Program-made: the position numbers and the translations under genes
Notes under the pieces: model-generated
The model's input: the letters and a program-made list of their open reading frames with translations, nothing else
What the model was told of the DNA's origin: nothing
Database searches by the model: none
Assembly: GCA_963752225.1 (NCBI GenBank)
Contig: CAVVXS010000007.1
Span: 434,001 to 498,000, forward strand
Direction: 5' to 3'
Length of the DNA: 64,000 nt
DNA from: JBBROS01 sp963752225
Lineage (GTDB): Bacteria > Pseudomonadota > Alphaproteobacteria > Acetobacterales > Acetobacteraceae
Shown: one piece after another, positions 38,251 to 46,364 of the stretch
How the letters are laid out: the number at the start of each line of letters is the position of its first letter
Position numbering within the stretch: the first letter of the stretch is position 1

Positions 38251-41200
38251 TCACTCGGCGGCCACGGCTAGCGGAGCGGCATCCAACCGGGCCAGCAGCG
38301 CCTCGCGTTGCGGCACGGCGTCGGCCATCGCCGCGGCCTTGATCGGGCCGAAGCCGCGCACCGCCATGGGCAGCGAGGCCAAGGACACTGCCGCGTCCAG
38401 CGTGTCCGGGCGCAGGCGCGGCAGCATGTCCCGGATGTCGCGCTCGTATTGCCGGGCAAAGGCCCGCTCGGCCCGCCGCTCCGCTTGCCAGCCGAACAGG
38501 TCGAGCGGGGTGCCGCGCAACGCCTTGCCGTGGCGCAGTGCCCGGAACAGCGGCAATGCGACCCGGCCGGGGATCGCCAGCTTGCGCCGGCGGCCGGTCG
38601 CGGGGTCGATGCCGGCAATCAGCGGCGGCGCCATGTGGAACACTGGGGTCTCGCCATACTCGGCCGCGGCGTGCAGGCGTGCCACCTCGTACTCGTCCTT
38701 GATCGCGAAGGCACGGAAAGCGCCGTCTGCCACGGCCCGTGCCAAGGCGCCGGGCGCGCCCGCAACCCGCGTCTCGGCCGCGGCAACCGCGTCCACCAGC
38801 CCCCGGTAGCGCCGGGCCAAGCGCTCGCTCTGATAGGCGACCAGCTCGGTTGACCGGCGGGCCATCACGGACGGCAGATCGTCAGGCAGCGGCGCGGTGT
38901 CGGCCAGGATCTCGTCGATCAGCGCCGGCCGTTCTGCCAGCAGCCGGCCCCAGCGGAACGCCCGCTCGTTCATCGCCACCGCGGTGCCGTTCAGGGCGAT
39001 CGACCGCAGCAGCGACGCCTGGCTCAGCGGAACCAGGCCGCGCTGCCAGGCGAGGCCGAGCAGCAACGTGTTCACCGCCTGCGCCGTGCCGAACAGCCGC
39101 TCCGCGACCAGGCTGCCGCGCAGGAAAACGGACTGCGCCTTGTCGGTGCGCCGCTCGATCGCCCGGCGGTGCAGCCCGGCGTCGATGCGCAGGTCCCGGT
39201 TGCTCAGGAACCCGGCGCCGGCTTGCAGGTCAAGGTTGCCGATCACGGCTGCCCGCTTGGCGCAGCGGCCGAGCACGTCGGGGTCCGCGCCCACCGCCAT
39301 ATCGGCGGCCAGCAGCATGTCGGCCTCCCCGGTCGGGATCCGCACCACGTCGAGCGCATCCGCGCCGATCTGCACATGCGACACGACGGCGCCGTTCTTC
39401 TGGGCCAGGCCGGTGAAGTCGAGCGTGCTGACCGTCCGCCCTTCAAGGTGGGCCGCCATCGCCACCACCGCGCTGCAGGTGACGATGCCGCCGCCGCCGA
39501 CTCCGGCGAACAGGCCGCGCCACGGTGTCGTCAGCGCCGGCAGCAGCGGCTCGGTGAGGCCGGCGGCAAGCTCGGCCTCGCGCGCCTGCCATTGCGTCGC
39601 GTGATCCACCACCGGGGCGGCCCCCTTGCTGGTGACGAAGCTCGGGCAGAACCCCTTCAAGCAGCTCAAATCGGTGTTGCAGCTCGTCGGGCTGATGCGG
39701 CGCTTGCGGCCGTATTCGGTGTCGACCGGCTCGATCGCGATGCAGTTCGACTGCACCGTGCAGTCGCCGCAGTTCTCGCACACCCGGGTGTTGATCGTGA
39801 CATGGGTTTCGGCGGCGGCCATCTTGCCGCGCTTGCGGCGGCGGCGCTTCTCGGTGGCGCAGACCTGGTCGTAGATGATGGCGCTGACGCCGTCGTGCTC
39901 GCGCATCCGCCGCTGCACCGCGTCCAGCTCGTCGCGCCCGTGGCGCAGCGTGCCGGCTGGCAGCTCGGATGCGGGGGGAAGTCGGGCCGGGTCGTCGGCC
40001 ACAACCGCGAGCAGGCCGACGCCCTCCGCGCTCAGCTGCCGGGCGATGCCGACCACGGTGGGGCCGCCCTCGGCCGGCTGCCCGCCGGTCATGGCCACGG
40101 CGTCGTTGTAGAGGACCTTGTAGGTCATGCGCGTCCGGGCGGCGATCGCCTGGCGGATCGCCAGCAGGCCGGAGTGCTGATAGGTGCCGTCGCCCATGTT
40201 GGCGAACATGTGCGGGGTCGCGGTGAAGGTGGAGAGCCCGACCCAAGGCACGCCTTCGCCGCCCATCTGGCTGAAGGTGCGGGTGTCGGGGCTGGTTGTC
40301 ACCGCCATGGTGTGGCAGCCGATGCCCGCCATGGCGTAGCTGCCATCGGGCAATTTGGTCGAGGTGTTGTGCGGGCAACCGGCGCAGAACATCGGCGCTC
40401 GTAGCACCAGCCCTTCGACGGCGGACGCCGCAGCAGGGAGCTCGACCGCGGGCACGTCGATGCCGAAGCCGGGCAGCACGCGGGCGAGCGCTGCGATCAG
40501 CAGCTCCGGCGACAGCTCCATGGTGTCGGGCAGCAGTGGCGCGTCACTGCCATCGGTCTTGCCGAGCACCGCCGGCCGATCTGCGAGCGAGTACAGCGCG
40601 TCCCGCACCTGCATTTCGACCAGCGACCGCTTTTCTTCAACGACCAGCAGCAGCCGCTTGCCGCGGGCGAAGGCGCGGACGCCCTCGGTCTCGAGCGGCC
40701 ATGCCATGCCTACCTTGTACACCGCTATGCCCGGATGCCCCGCCAGCCCGAGCCGGCGCAACGCGTGCATCGCGTCGTGATGCGCTTTGCCCACGGTCAC
40801 GAGACCGATCTCCGCGGACGCGGCGCCATGCGCTAAACGGTCCAGCCGATTGGCCCGCACCCAAGCGCGCAGAGCCGGAAACCGCTCCTGCAGCAGGCGC
40901 CGCTCCAGCTCGCGGCGCTGCGCCGGCCAGGGCAGGGCCGGATCGAGGTTGAGCCCATGCGGCGGCAGGACAAAATCGGGGAGGGCGAAGGCGCGCTCGG
41001 AGGGCAGCACCGCCAATCCATGTTGTTCCGCGGTTTCGGCGATGGTCTTCAACCCGACCCACAGCCCGGAGAACCGGGACAGCGCAATGCCCGCGAGGGC
41101 GAAATCGACGATGTCCTGCACGTCGGCCGGCACCAAGACCGGGATGTTGACGCTTTGAAAGATGCCGTCGGTCTGGTGCGGGAACACCGAGCTGTGCGCC

Positions 41201-41667
41201 GCGTGGTCGTCGCCGCTGACCGCCAGCACGCCACCGAGCCGCGAGGTGCCGATGGTGTTGGCGCAGCGCAGCGCGTCGGCGCTGCGGTCCACGCCCGGCC
41301 CCTTGCCGTACCACATGCCGAACACGCCATCGACGCGCTTGCCGGGGAAGGTGTCGATCTGCTGGCTGCCCCACAGCATGGTGGCGGCCAAGTCCTCGTT
41401 CAGCCCCGGCTGGAAGCGGATGTCAGCGTCCCGCAGCAGCACCTCGCGCCGCCACAGCTCCTGGTCGACGCCGCCCAGCGGCGATCCGCGGTAGCCCGAC
41501 ACCAACCCCGCCGTCCGCAGCCCGGCCGCGCGGTCGAGCCGCGCCTGTTCCAGCAGGGCACGGACCAGCGCCTGCACGCCGGACAGCAGGACCGGGCGGT
41601 CGAGCTCGACATAACGGCTGTCGAGGGTGATGGGGCCCGAGACGGTGGAAACGACGCCAATGTCCAC
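38251..41667 (-). CDS. Indolepyruvate ferredoxin oxidoreductase, fused alpha-beta
   Basis: The 1138-residue fusion joins an IorA-like TPP half and an IorB-like half. Early blocks include GYRGSPLGGVDQELWR; TPP-binding features include MFCAGCPHNTS, GIGCHTM, and FANMGDGTYQHSG (GDG). An 8-Cys ferredoxin-like insertion follows (CENCGDCTVQSNC, CNTDLSCLKGFCPSF). The C-terminal half has FAGVGGGGIVTCSAVVAMA and FTGLAQKNGAVVSHVQIG, as in the gamma-type domain. It oxidatively decarboxylates aryl or branched 2-oxo acids to acyl-CoA with ferredoxin. GTG 41667 has TGGAG upstream. The divergent Lrp-family gene probably regulates it. Confidence 0.9.
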   Translation of the reverse strand: MDIGVVSTVSGPITLDSRYVELDRPVLLSGVQALVRALLEQARLDRAAGLRTAGLVSGYRGSPLGGVDQELWRREVLLRDADIRFQPGLNEDLAATMLWGSQQIDTFPGKRVDGVFGMWYGKGPGVDRSADALRCANTIGTSRLGGVLAVSGDDHAAHSSVFPHQTDGIFQSVNIPVLVPADVQDIVDFALAGIALSRFSGLWVGLKTIAETAEQHGLAVLPSERAFALPDFVLPPHGLNLDPALPWPAQRRELERRLLQERFPALRAWVRANRLDRLAHGAASAEIGLVTVGKAHHDAMHALRRLGLAGHPGIAVYKVGMAWPLETEGVRAFARGKRLLLVVEEKRSLVEMQVRDALYSLADRPAVLGKTDGSDAPLLPDTMELSPELLIAALARVLPGFGIDVPAVELPAAASAVEGLVLRAPMFCAGCPHNTSTKLPDGSYAMAGIGCHTMAVTTSPDTRTFSQMGGEGVPWVGLSTFTATPHMFANMGDGTYQHSGLLAIRQAIAARTRMTYKVLYNDAVAMTGGQPAEGGPTVVGIARQLSAEGVGLLAVVADDPARLPPASELPAGTLRHGRDELDAVQRRMREHDGVSAIIYDQVCATEKRRRRKRGKMAAAETHVTINTRVCENCGDCTVQSNCIAIEPVDTEYGRKRRISPTSCNTDLSCLKGFCPSFVTSKGAAPVVDHATQWQAREAELAAGLTEPLLPALTTPWRGLFAGVGGGGIVTCSAVVAMAAHLEGRTVSTLDFTGLAQKNGAVVSHVQIGADALDVVRIPTGEADMLLAADMAVGADPDVLGRCAKRAAVIGNLDLQAGAGFLSNRDLRIDAGLHRRAIERRTDKAQSVFLRGSLVAERLFGTAQAVNTLLLGLAWQRGLVPLSQASLLRSIALNGTAVAMNERAFRWGRLLAERPALIDEILADTAPLPDDLPSVMARRSTELVAYQSERLARRYRGLVDAVAAAETRVAGAPGALARAVADGAFRAFAIKDEYEVARLHAAAEYGETPVFHMAPPLIAGIDPATGRRRKLAIPGRVALPLFRALRHGKALRGTPLDLFGWQAERRAERAFARQYERDIRDMLPRLRPDTLDAAVSLASLPMAVRGFGPIKAAAMADAVPQREALLARLDAAPLAVAAE

Positions 41668-41732
41668 GGCAGCACTCCAGTGACTCGAGAGCGCCAGCAT
41701 AGCGCAGGAAGCCCTGGCGGGTGCTGCCAGAC

Positions 41733-41771
41733 TTGGCCTAGGCTTCACGCCAAATTGGCAAATTGTGCCAA
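41733..41771. promoter_or_regulatory. Cluster of TTGGC/GCCAA half-sites, probable Lrp/AsnC operator
   Basis: A palindrome TTGGCA-N5-TGCCAA occupies 41755-41771. Together with an additional TTGGC at 41733 and GCCAA at 41750 the region contains two TTGGC and two GCCAA half-sites in 39 bases. It lies 65-100 bases upstream of the oxidoreductase GTG and 38 bases upstream of the Lrp ATG. Such dyads are the usual shape of Lrp/AsnC sites, and the adjacent divergent regulator is the natural candidate to bind. Confidence 0.6.
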
Positions 41772-41809
41772 TGTTGCACCGCATCATCGAAGGATCGTTC
41801 ACAAACGCT

Positions 41810-42283
41810 ATGCGTCTTGACCGGATCGACCACGCAATCCTCAATCACCTGCAGCGCGACGGCCGTGCCACCAGCGCCGAGCTGGGCGAGGTCGCCGGCC
41901 TGTCGCCGAGCCCTGCGCATCGCCGGCAGAAGCTGCTGGAAGAGGGTGGCATCATCCGCGGCTATGTCGCCCTGCTGGACCAGGACCGGGTCGGGCTGCC
42001 GGTCAACGTGTTCGTCTCGGTCCGGCTGTCGGCGCAGACCGAGGATCACCTTGCCGCCTTCGAGCAAGCCGTCGCCGGGCTGCCGGAGGTGATGGAATGC
42101 TACGTGATGTCGGGCGCCAGCGACTACCTGCTTCGCGTGGTCGCCCCCGACCTCGGCGCGTATGAGGAGTTCCTGCGCACAAGGCTCACCCGCATCCCCG
42201 GGGTGCGCGGCGTGGAAAGCGCCTTTGCGCTGAAGCGCGTCGCCTACCGCACCAGCCTGCCGCTGCGCCGGGCGCCGCGATGA
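41810..42283 (+). CDS. Lrp/AsnC family transcriptional regulator
   Basis: The 157-residue protein has an N-terminal helix-turn-helix (MRLDRIDHAILNHLQRDG, ATSAELGEVAGLSPSPAHRR, KLLEEGGIIRGYVALLD) and a C-terminal RAM/AsnC effector domain (GLPVNVFVSVRLS, PEVMECYVMSGASDYLLRVVAPDL, PGVRGVESAFALKRV). ATG 41810 is preferred over 41765 because the upstream ATG lies in the putative operator. It is divergent from the indolepyruvate oxidoreductase, as is often seen for Lrp-type regulators of amino-acid catabolism. Its stop overlaps the marC-like start (ATGA). The effector is probably an amino acid. Confidence 0.9.
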   Translation: MRLDRIDHAILNHLQRDGRATSAELGEVAGLSPSPAHRRQKLLEEGGIIRGYVALLDQDRVGLPVNVFVSVRLSAQTEDHLAAFEQAVAGLPEVMECYVMSGASDYLLRVVAPDLGAYEEFLRTRLTRIPGVRGVESAFALKRVAYRTSLPLRRAPR

Positions 42284-42939
42284 CCGGCGATGGCCTCGTT
42301 TCGGCATTCCTGCTGGCCTTCCCGGCGCTGTTCAGCATCGTCAACCCGGTCGCCGGCGCCTTCATCTTTCGCGAAGCGACCGCGGACCGCACCCATGCCG
42401 AGCGTGTGCGGCTGGCCAAGAAGGTCGGCGTCTACTCGCTGATGGTGATGGTGGTCGCGTTGTGCGCCGGGTCCTACGTGCTGACGGTGTTCGGCATCAC
42501 GCTCGCCGCCCTGCGCATCGCCGGCGGCCTCGTGCTGGCGCTGTTCGCCTGGGAGCTGCTGGGCGCGCCGGAACGGCGGGAAGATCGCAAGCAGCAGCAA
42601 GCCGCAGGCGCCGGCGAAGCCGACGACGTCGCCTTCTATCCGCTGACGCTCCCGTTCACCACCGGGCCGGGCACCATCGCCGTCTCGGTCGCGATCGGCG
42701 CCGGGCATCCGGTGGCGGGCGCCGGTTGGTTTTTCGCCGGGGTGATCGCCGCCGCCGCCTTGCTCGCGCTGCTGATCACGACCCTCTACGCCTATGCGGA
42801 CCGTCTATCGGACGTGCTGGGCCGCAGCGGCAGCCGCACCGTGACCCGGCTGTTCGCCTTCCTGCTGTTCTGCATCGGCGTGCAACTGCTGATCAACGGC
42901 GTGGTGGACGTGCTGCGGCCGCTCCTCGGGCAGGGGTAG
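42280..42939 (+). CDS. MarC family integral membrane protein
   Basis: The 219-residue protein has six predicted helices. The MarC/YchE signature is visible as FPALFSIVNPVAGAFIF in the first helix and FYPLTLPFTTGPGTIAVSVAIG in the fourth, with LFAFLLFCIGVQLLINGV at the end. MarC proteins have no proven function despite the name. A hydrophilic loop (ERREDRKQQQAAGAGEADD) separates the two halves. Its ATGA overlap with the Lrp gene suggests co-expression, perhaps as an amino-acid related exporter; this is inference. Confidence 0.88.
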   Translation: MTGDGLVSAFLLAFPALFSIVNPVAGAFIFREATADRTHAERVRLAKKVGVYSLMVMVVALCAGSYVLTVFGITLAALRIAGGLVLALFAWELLGAPERREDRKQQQAAGAGEADDVAFYPLTLPFTTGPGTIAVSVAIGAGHPVAGAGWFFAGVIAAAALLALLITTLYAYADRLSDVLGRSGSRTVTRLFAFLLFCIGVQLLINGVVDVLRPLLGQG

Positions 42940-43055
42940 AGCAGCGGCGAACAGCATCGGCCTGTTCTCGCTGGAACGCTGACCGCCGACCGCGACGTTT
43001 GCGTGACGGGGGCGCCGTTTGCAACCCCGGGCGGGTTCGCGGCTTTAAGCGAGCA

Positions 43056-44012
43056 ATGCTCGACATCATGAAGCAGGGGGAGACGGACGCGTTAGTCACG
43101 CTTGCACGCATGGTGCAGGCGGCCGGCTACCACTTCGTCACGCCGACCCCCGCGACCCACGCCCGAGTTTTGGCCCGGGACGGCCGCTCATGCCTGGCGC
43201 GCGACCTGCGCGACGTGTTCGGCTGGAACCGGCCCTTCGCTGAAAGCCTGCTGCCAACGGCGATGCTGGAGGCGATGCGGGCGGCAAAGGTGATCGCCCG
43301 CGACGAGGACGGGTATCGCAGCCTGATCCGCATGTCCGAGCTCGACGGGATGCTGTTCGTGCATTCGGCCTACCCGACGTCTGCAGCCGACGCTGTGTTC
43401 TTTGGCCCCGACACCTACCGCTTTGCCCAGGCCATCCGGCGCTCGCTCGGCCGCCAAGTTCGGCGTGCCGTCGACATCGGCTGCGGCGCCGGCCCCGGCG
43501 CAATCCTGGTCGCGCGCGAGCACCCGGCCGCCGAGGTGTTCGGGGTCGACATCAACGACGCGGCGCTGCGGATGACCCGGGCCAACGCCGAGCTCAACGG
43601 GGTTGCGGTGCAAGCCGTCAACAGCGACCTGCTCGCGTCCGTGCCCGGCGTGTTCGACCTGATCGTCGCCAACCCGCCCTATCTCGTCGACCCCGCCGAG
43701 CGCGCCTACCGGCATGGCGGCGGTCCGCTCGGGGCCGGCTTGTCGCTGCGCATCCTGGATGCGGCGATCTCCCGTCTCGATCGGGGCGGCACGCTCGGCC
43801 TTTACACCGGTGCCGCCATCGTGAGTGGGCGCGACCCCTTCCGTGACGCCGTTTTAGCCCGACTTCACGGGTCCGGCTTGAGCTGGCGCTACGACGAGGT
43901 TGATCCCGACGTGTTCGGGGAAGAGCTCGACAGCGGTGCCTATGCCAATGCCGACCGGATCGCCGCCGTCGTCCTGACGGCAACCCACGAGCCGCCGCCT
44001 GCTGGGCGGTAA
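43056..44012 (+). CDS. PrmC/HemK-like class I methyltransferase
   Basis: The 318-residue protein has an N-terminal helical domain (about 1-125, with DVFGWNRPFAESLLP) and a Rossmann domain with VDIGCGAGPGAILVARE (motif I), VFGVDINDAALRMTRANAELNG, and the catalytic NPPY of N-methyltransferases in LIVANPPYLVDPAERAYRHGGG. NPPY with a helical N-terminal domain is the PrmC/HemK pattern for glutamine N5-methylation, but similar enzymes act on nucleic acids or small molecules. A second PrmC for release factors would be expected elsewhere. Start signals are weak; ATG 43068 is an alternative. It is 17 bases before the diiron-type gene. Confidence 0.78.
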   Translation: MLDIMKQGETDALVTLARMVQAAGYHFVTPTPATHARVLARDGRSCLARDLRDVFGWNRPFAESLLPTAMLEAMRAAKVIARDEDGYRSLIRMSELDGMLFVHSAYPTSAADAVFFGPDTYRFAQAIRRSLGRQVRRAVDIGCGAGPGAILVAREHPAAEVFGVDINDAALRMTRANAELNGVAVQAVNSDLLASVPGVFDLIVANPPYLVDPAERAYRHGGGPLGAGLSLRILDAAISRLDRGGTLGLYTGAAIVSGRDPFRDAVLARLHGSGLSWRYDEVDPDVFGEELDSGAYANADRIAAVVLTATHEPPPAGR

Positions 44013-44029
44013 CAACCAGGAACCTCGCC

Positions 44030-44914
44030 ATGCCCGACGGCAGTCTCGTCTCCGCCCTCACCGAATACGACCGCTGGCACCGCCGGTTGGCCGCGTTCAA
44101 CGCCGCCCGGTTCACGCCCGGCCTGCCGCAGGCGGATTGGCAAGAGGCGGTGGCGGCCGACGCATCGATGCTGGTCGAGGAAGGCCGCTGGCTCGAAGGC
44201 AAGCGGGCCGAGGTTGCGGCCCGGGCAGCCGAAGCGCCGACCGACCCCGACGGGTTCGTCCGCTGGTTCGAGAGGCTGGAGCACACCGGGCCAGGCCAGA
44301 ATGACCCGCTGTTCCCATGGTTGGCCGAACAGGCCAGCATGGAGGAAATGAAGTGGTTCCTGGAGCAGGAAGTCGCCGGCGAGGCCGGGTTCGACGATCT
44401 GACCGCGATCACGCAAATGCGGCTGCCGGTGCGCGCCAAGCTTGAGCTCGCCCGCAACTACTGGGACGAGATGGGCCGCGGCAACGAGAAGGGCATGCAC
44501 GGCCCGATGCTGGAGCATCTCGCCAGCAAGCTCGGCTTGCAACCGCGGGTCGAGACGACGGTGTGGGAGTCGCTTGCGCTGGCCAACACGATGGCCGCGC
44601 TCGCCGCGAACCGCCGCTACGCCTACCACTCGGTCGGCGCATTGGGGGTGATCGAGCAAACGGCGCCGAGCCGGGCCAAGCTCGTGGGCGAGGGGCTGCG
44701 GCGGCTCGGCGTGAGTGGCAAGGACCGCCACTATTTCGACCTGCACGCAATTCTCGACATAAAGCACAGCGAGGCTTGGAACGCCGAGGCCGCGTGGCCC
44801 TTGGTCAAGCAGAACCCGGCTTGGGCGCCGGCGCTCGCCGAAGGCGCGCTGATGCGTCTCGAGTGCGGGGCGGCATGCTTCCGGCGTTACCGCGAGGTGC
44901 TGGGCGTCGGCTAA
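44030..44914 (+). CDS. Heme-oxygenase-like diiron family protein (iron-containing redox enzyme)
   Basis: The 294-residue all-helical protein matches the heme-oxygenase-like diiron oxidase pattern. The metal ligands appear as Glu in MEEMKWFLEQEVAGEAGFDD, Glu/His in WDEMGRGNEKGMHG, His in YHSVGALGVIEQ and Asp/His in HYFDLHAILDIKHSEAW. The E-x6-x-H spacing and the LD-x-x-H-S-E end are typical of the family, which oxidises amino-acid-derived substrates or acts on fatty acids. It is directly downstream of the PrmC-like methyltransferase (17-base gap), a neighbour often involved in natural-product or modified-peptide pathways. The function remains open. Confidence 0.72.
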   Translation: MPDGSLVSALTEYDRWHRRLAAFNAARFTPGLPQADWQEAVAADASMLVEEGRWLEGKRAEVAARAAEAPTDPDGFVRWFERLEHTGPGQNDPLFPWLAEQASMEEMKWFLEQEVAGEAGFDDLTAITQMRLPVRAKLELARNYWDEMGRGNEKGMHGPMLEHLASKLGLQPRVETTVWESLALANTMAALAANRRYAYHSVGALGVIEQTAPSRAKLVGEGLRRLGVSGKDRHYFDLHAILDIKHSEAWNAEAAWPLVKQNPAWAPALAEGALMRLECGAACFRRYREVLGVG

Positions 44915-44938
44915 ACGCATGGCGACCGGAGGCGCGGT

Positions 44939-45772
44939 TCATCCGCCGCAGCCTCCACACCCGCCGCCGCCGCCGCATCCACTGCCGCCGCCGCCACCGC
45001 CGCATCCGACCACCGCCATGGTACCGGTGCCCTGTAGCTTTCGGCCAAAGGCGTCGAGGGGCGTGCCGAGCAGGACTGCGGCTCCGGTTAGCGCGAACGC
45101 CAGCGGCAGTTCGTCCGTGAGCGGTGCGCGTGCCGCGCGGGCGTTCCGACGCCGGGTTTGGTCAAGCGCCGCCGACCCGGCTTCGGTGCGGAGTGGCTGC
45201 TGCAGAAGCAGTGTCGCCCCAATCACCACCGTGCCGATCATCAGCAGCACGAGCAGGTCGACCGGCCGATGACGCTGGCTCCCGACCACCACCTTCATCA
45301 TCCCCAACACGAGCGGCACGGCGAGGACGACCGCGCCGGTCCGCCGGAACTGGTCGACGTCGCTGCTGTCTGGGCGCAGGCCGTATGCTCGCAGCCGCAA
45401 GTCGACCGGATCCAACCGGTCGATCGTCCGGGCGTGGAACTCCCTGCGGCTGATGCCGCCCGACCACTCCGGCTGGTAGCGACGCCAGGGCGGGGCGACC
45501 GCCACGGTTGGGTCAAACTCGATGCGATCGCCGCGCACGGCCGGGGCTGCGGCACCGGCAGCCATCAGCGCGACCAGGATGGTATCGGCGGCTCGGGCCG
45601 GGCCGCCGGCGAGATAACCCAGCTCGACCTCGTCGAGCGGCGACGCTGGCCCGCCGCGATGGGGGCCGATCCGGGACCGCAGCGTGCCGATGATCAGCAA
45701 CGCGCCGGTCGCAATCAGGCCATATAACGCCAGGAACGGTTGACCCGGCCAGTCGAGCGGATTGAGCGTCAT
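44939..45772 (-). CDS. TIGR04222-like membrane protein with Cys/Gly-rich tail
   Basis: The 277-residue protein has a first helix (FLALYGLIATGALLIIGTL), a soluble domain containing LDEVELGYLAGGPARAADTILVAL (the ELAYLAGG signature of TIGR04222), two further helices (VVLAVPLVLGMMKVVVG and LLVLLMIGTVVIGATLLL) and a striking tail where GCGGGGGGSGCGGGGG and CGGCGG repeat. Such tails are common in TIGR04222 proteins. The ATG overlaps the stop of the GRDP-like gene (ATGA), so the two are translated together. TIGR04222 proteins have no defined function; a membrane-associated or sorting role is plausible. Confidence 0.72.
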   Translation of the reverse strand: MTLNPLDWPGQPFLALYGLIATGALLIIGTLRSRIGPHRGGPASPLDEVELGYLAGGPARAADTILVALMAAGAAAPAVRGDRIEFDPTVAVAPPWRRYQPEWSGGISRREFHARTIDRLDPVDLRLRAYGLRPDSSDVDQFRRTGAVVLAVPLVLGMMKVVVGSQRHRPVDLLVLLMIGTVVIGATLLLQQPLRTEAGSAALDQTRRRNARAARAPLTDELPLAFALTGAAVLLGTPLDAFGRKLQGTGTMAVVGCGGGGGGSGCGGGGGCGGCGG

Positions 45773-46308
45773 GACAGGCTGCCTCCGAGAATGCGCCGGC
45801 CGAGCTGGCTTGGCCGCGGGATGACGTGATGCCGCTGCCGGTCCACCATCACGAAGCGGGGGCGTCCGAAACGGCGCTGAGTGCCGGGCCAATAGGCTTC
45901 CGGCGATGGGCCGAAATAGGCCTCGTAGCGCGCGAGGGTCGCAGCGTATTGGGCGTGCAGGCAACTCTGCTCGGCGCCGCCGCCCCCCGCCGGGTCGTGG
46001 TGCAGCGGGCGGCCCAGCACGAGGCCGCACCATACCTCCCAGTAATCGCGCGAGTAGGTGAGGTGCAGGTGCCACACCTCGTCCACCTCCTCGCTGGGCG
46101 TCACCGGCTCGGCCGACGTCGTGGCGAGGAAGCAGAAGCGCCGGTATTCCTCGACGGCGCCGCGTGCGAACGCGATCGTCCAGTCCAGGTCGCGCGACAA
46201 CCGTGTCGTGAAGTTCAGCGGCTGCGGCGGCTCGAATGGGTGGGCCGCAACCCGTTGCCAGGTATCGCGCTCCGCCGCAGTCCAAGCCGGCGAGTTCGGG
46301 CCGCTCAT
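45769..46308 (-). CDS. Glycine-rich-domain-protein-like (GRDP-like) small protein
   Basis: The 179-residue protein carries the GRDP-like pattern: EEVDEVWHLHLTYSRDYWEVWCG followed by GRPLHHDPAGGG. The W-H-x-H-x-x-x-x-x-x-Y-W and L-H-H-D-P-A positions are its hallmarks. The His cluster could bind metal. The N-terminus (AAERDTWQRVAAHPFEPP) precedes the core, and the C-terminus ends PRPSQLGRRILGG. Family members are best known from plants, and the bacterial ones are uncharacterised. It forms a coupled pair (ATGA) with the TIGR04222-like membrane protein downstream. Confidence 0.72.
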   Translation of the reverse strand: MSGPNSPAWTAAERDTWQRVAAHPFEPPQPLNFTTRLSRDLDWTIAFARGAVEEYRRFCFLATTSAEPVTPSEEVDEVWHLHLTYSRDYWEVWCGLVLGRPLHHDPAGGGGAEQSCLHAQYAATLARYEAYFGPSPEAYWPGTQRRFGRPRFVMVDRQRHHVIPRPSQLGRRILGGSLS

Positions 46309-46364
46309 GGCCACCCTATAGCATGAACAAGCGTCCGGCGTGCTATCGAAACAATGTGGCCCGC

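Noticed and set aside
44939..45010. GCC/GCA-type trinucleotide repeats (CCGCCGCCG) suggestive of a simple-sequence repeat.
   Set aside because: On the coding strand they encode the Cys/Gly tail of the TIGR04222-like protein, typical of that family.
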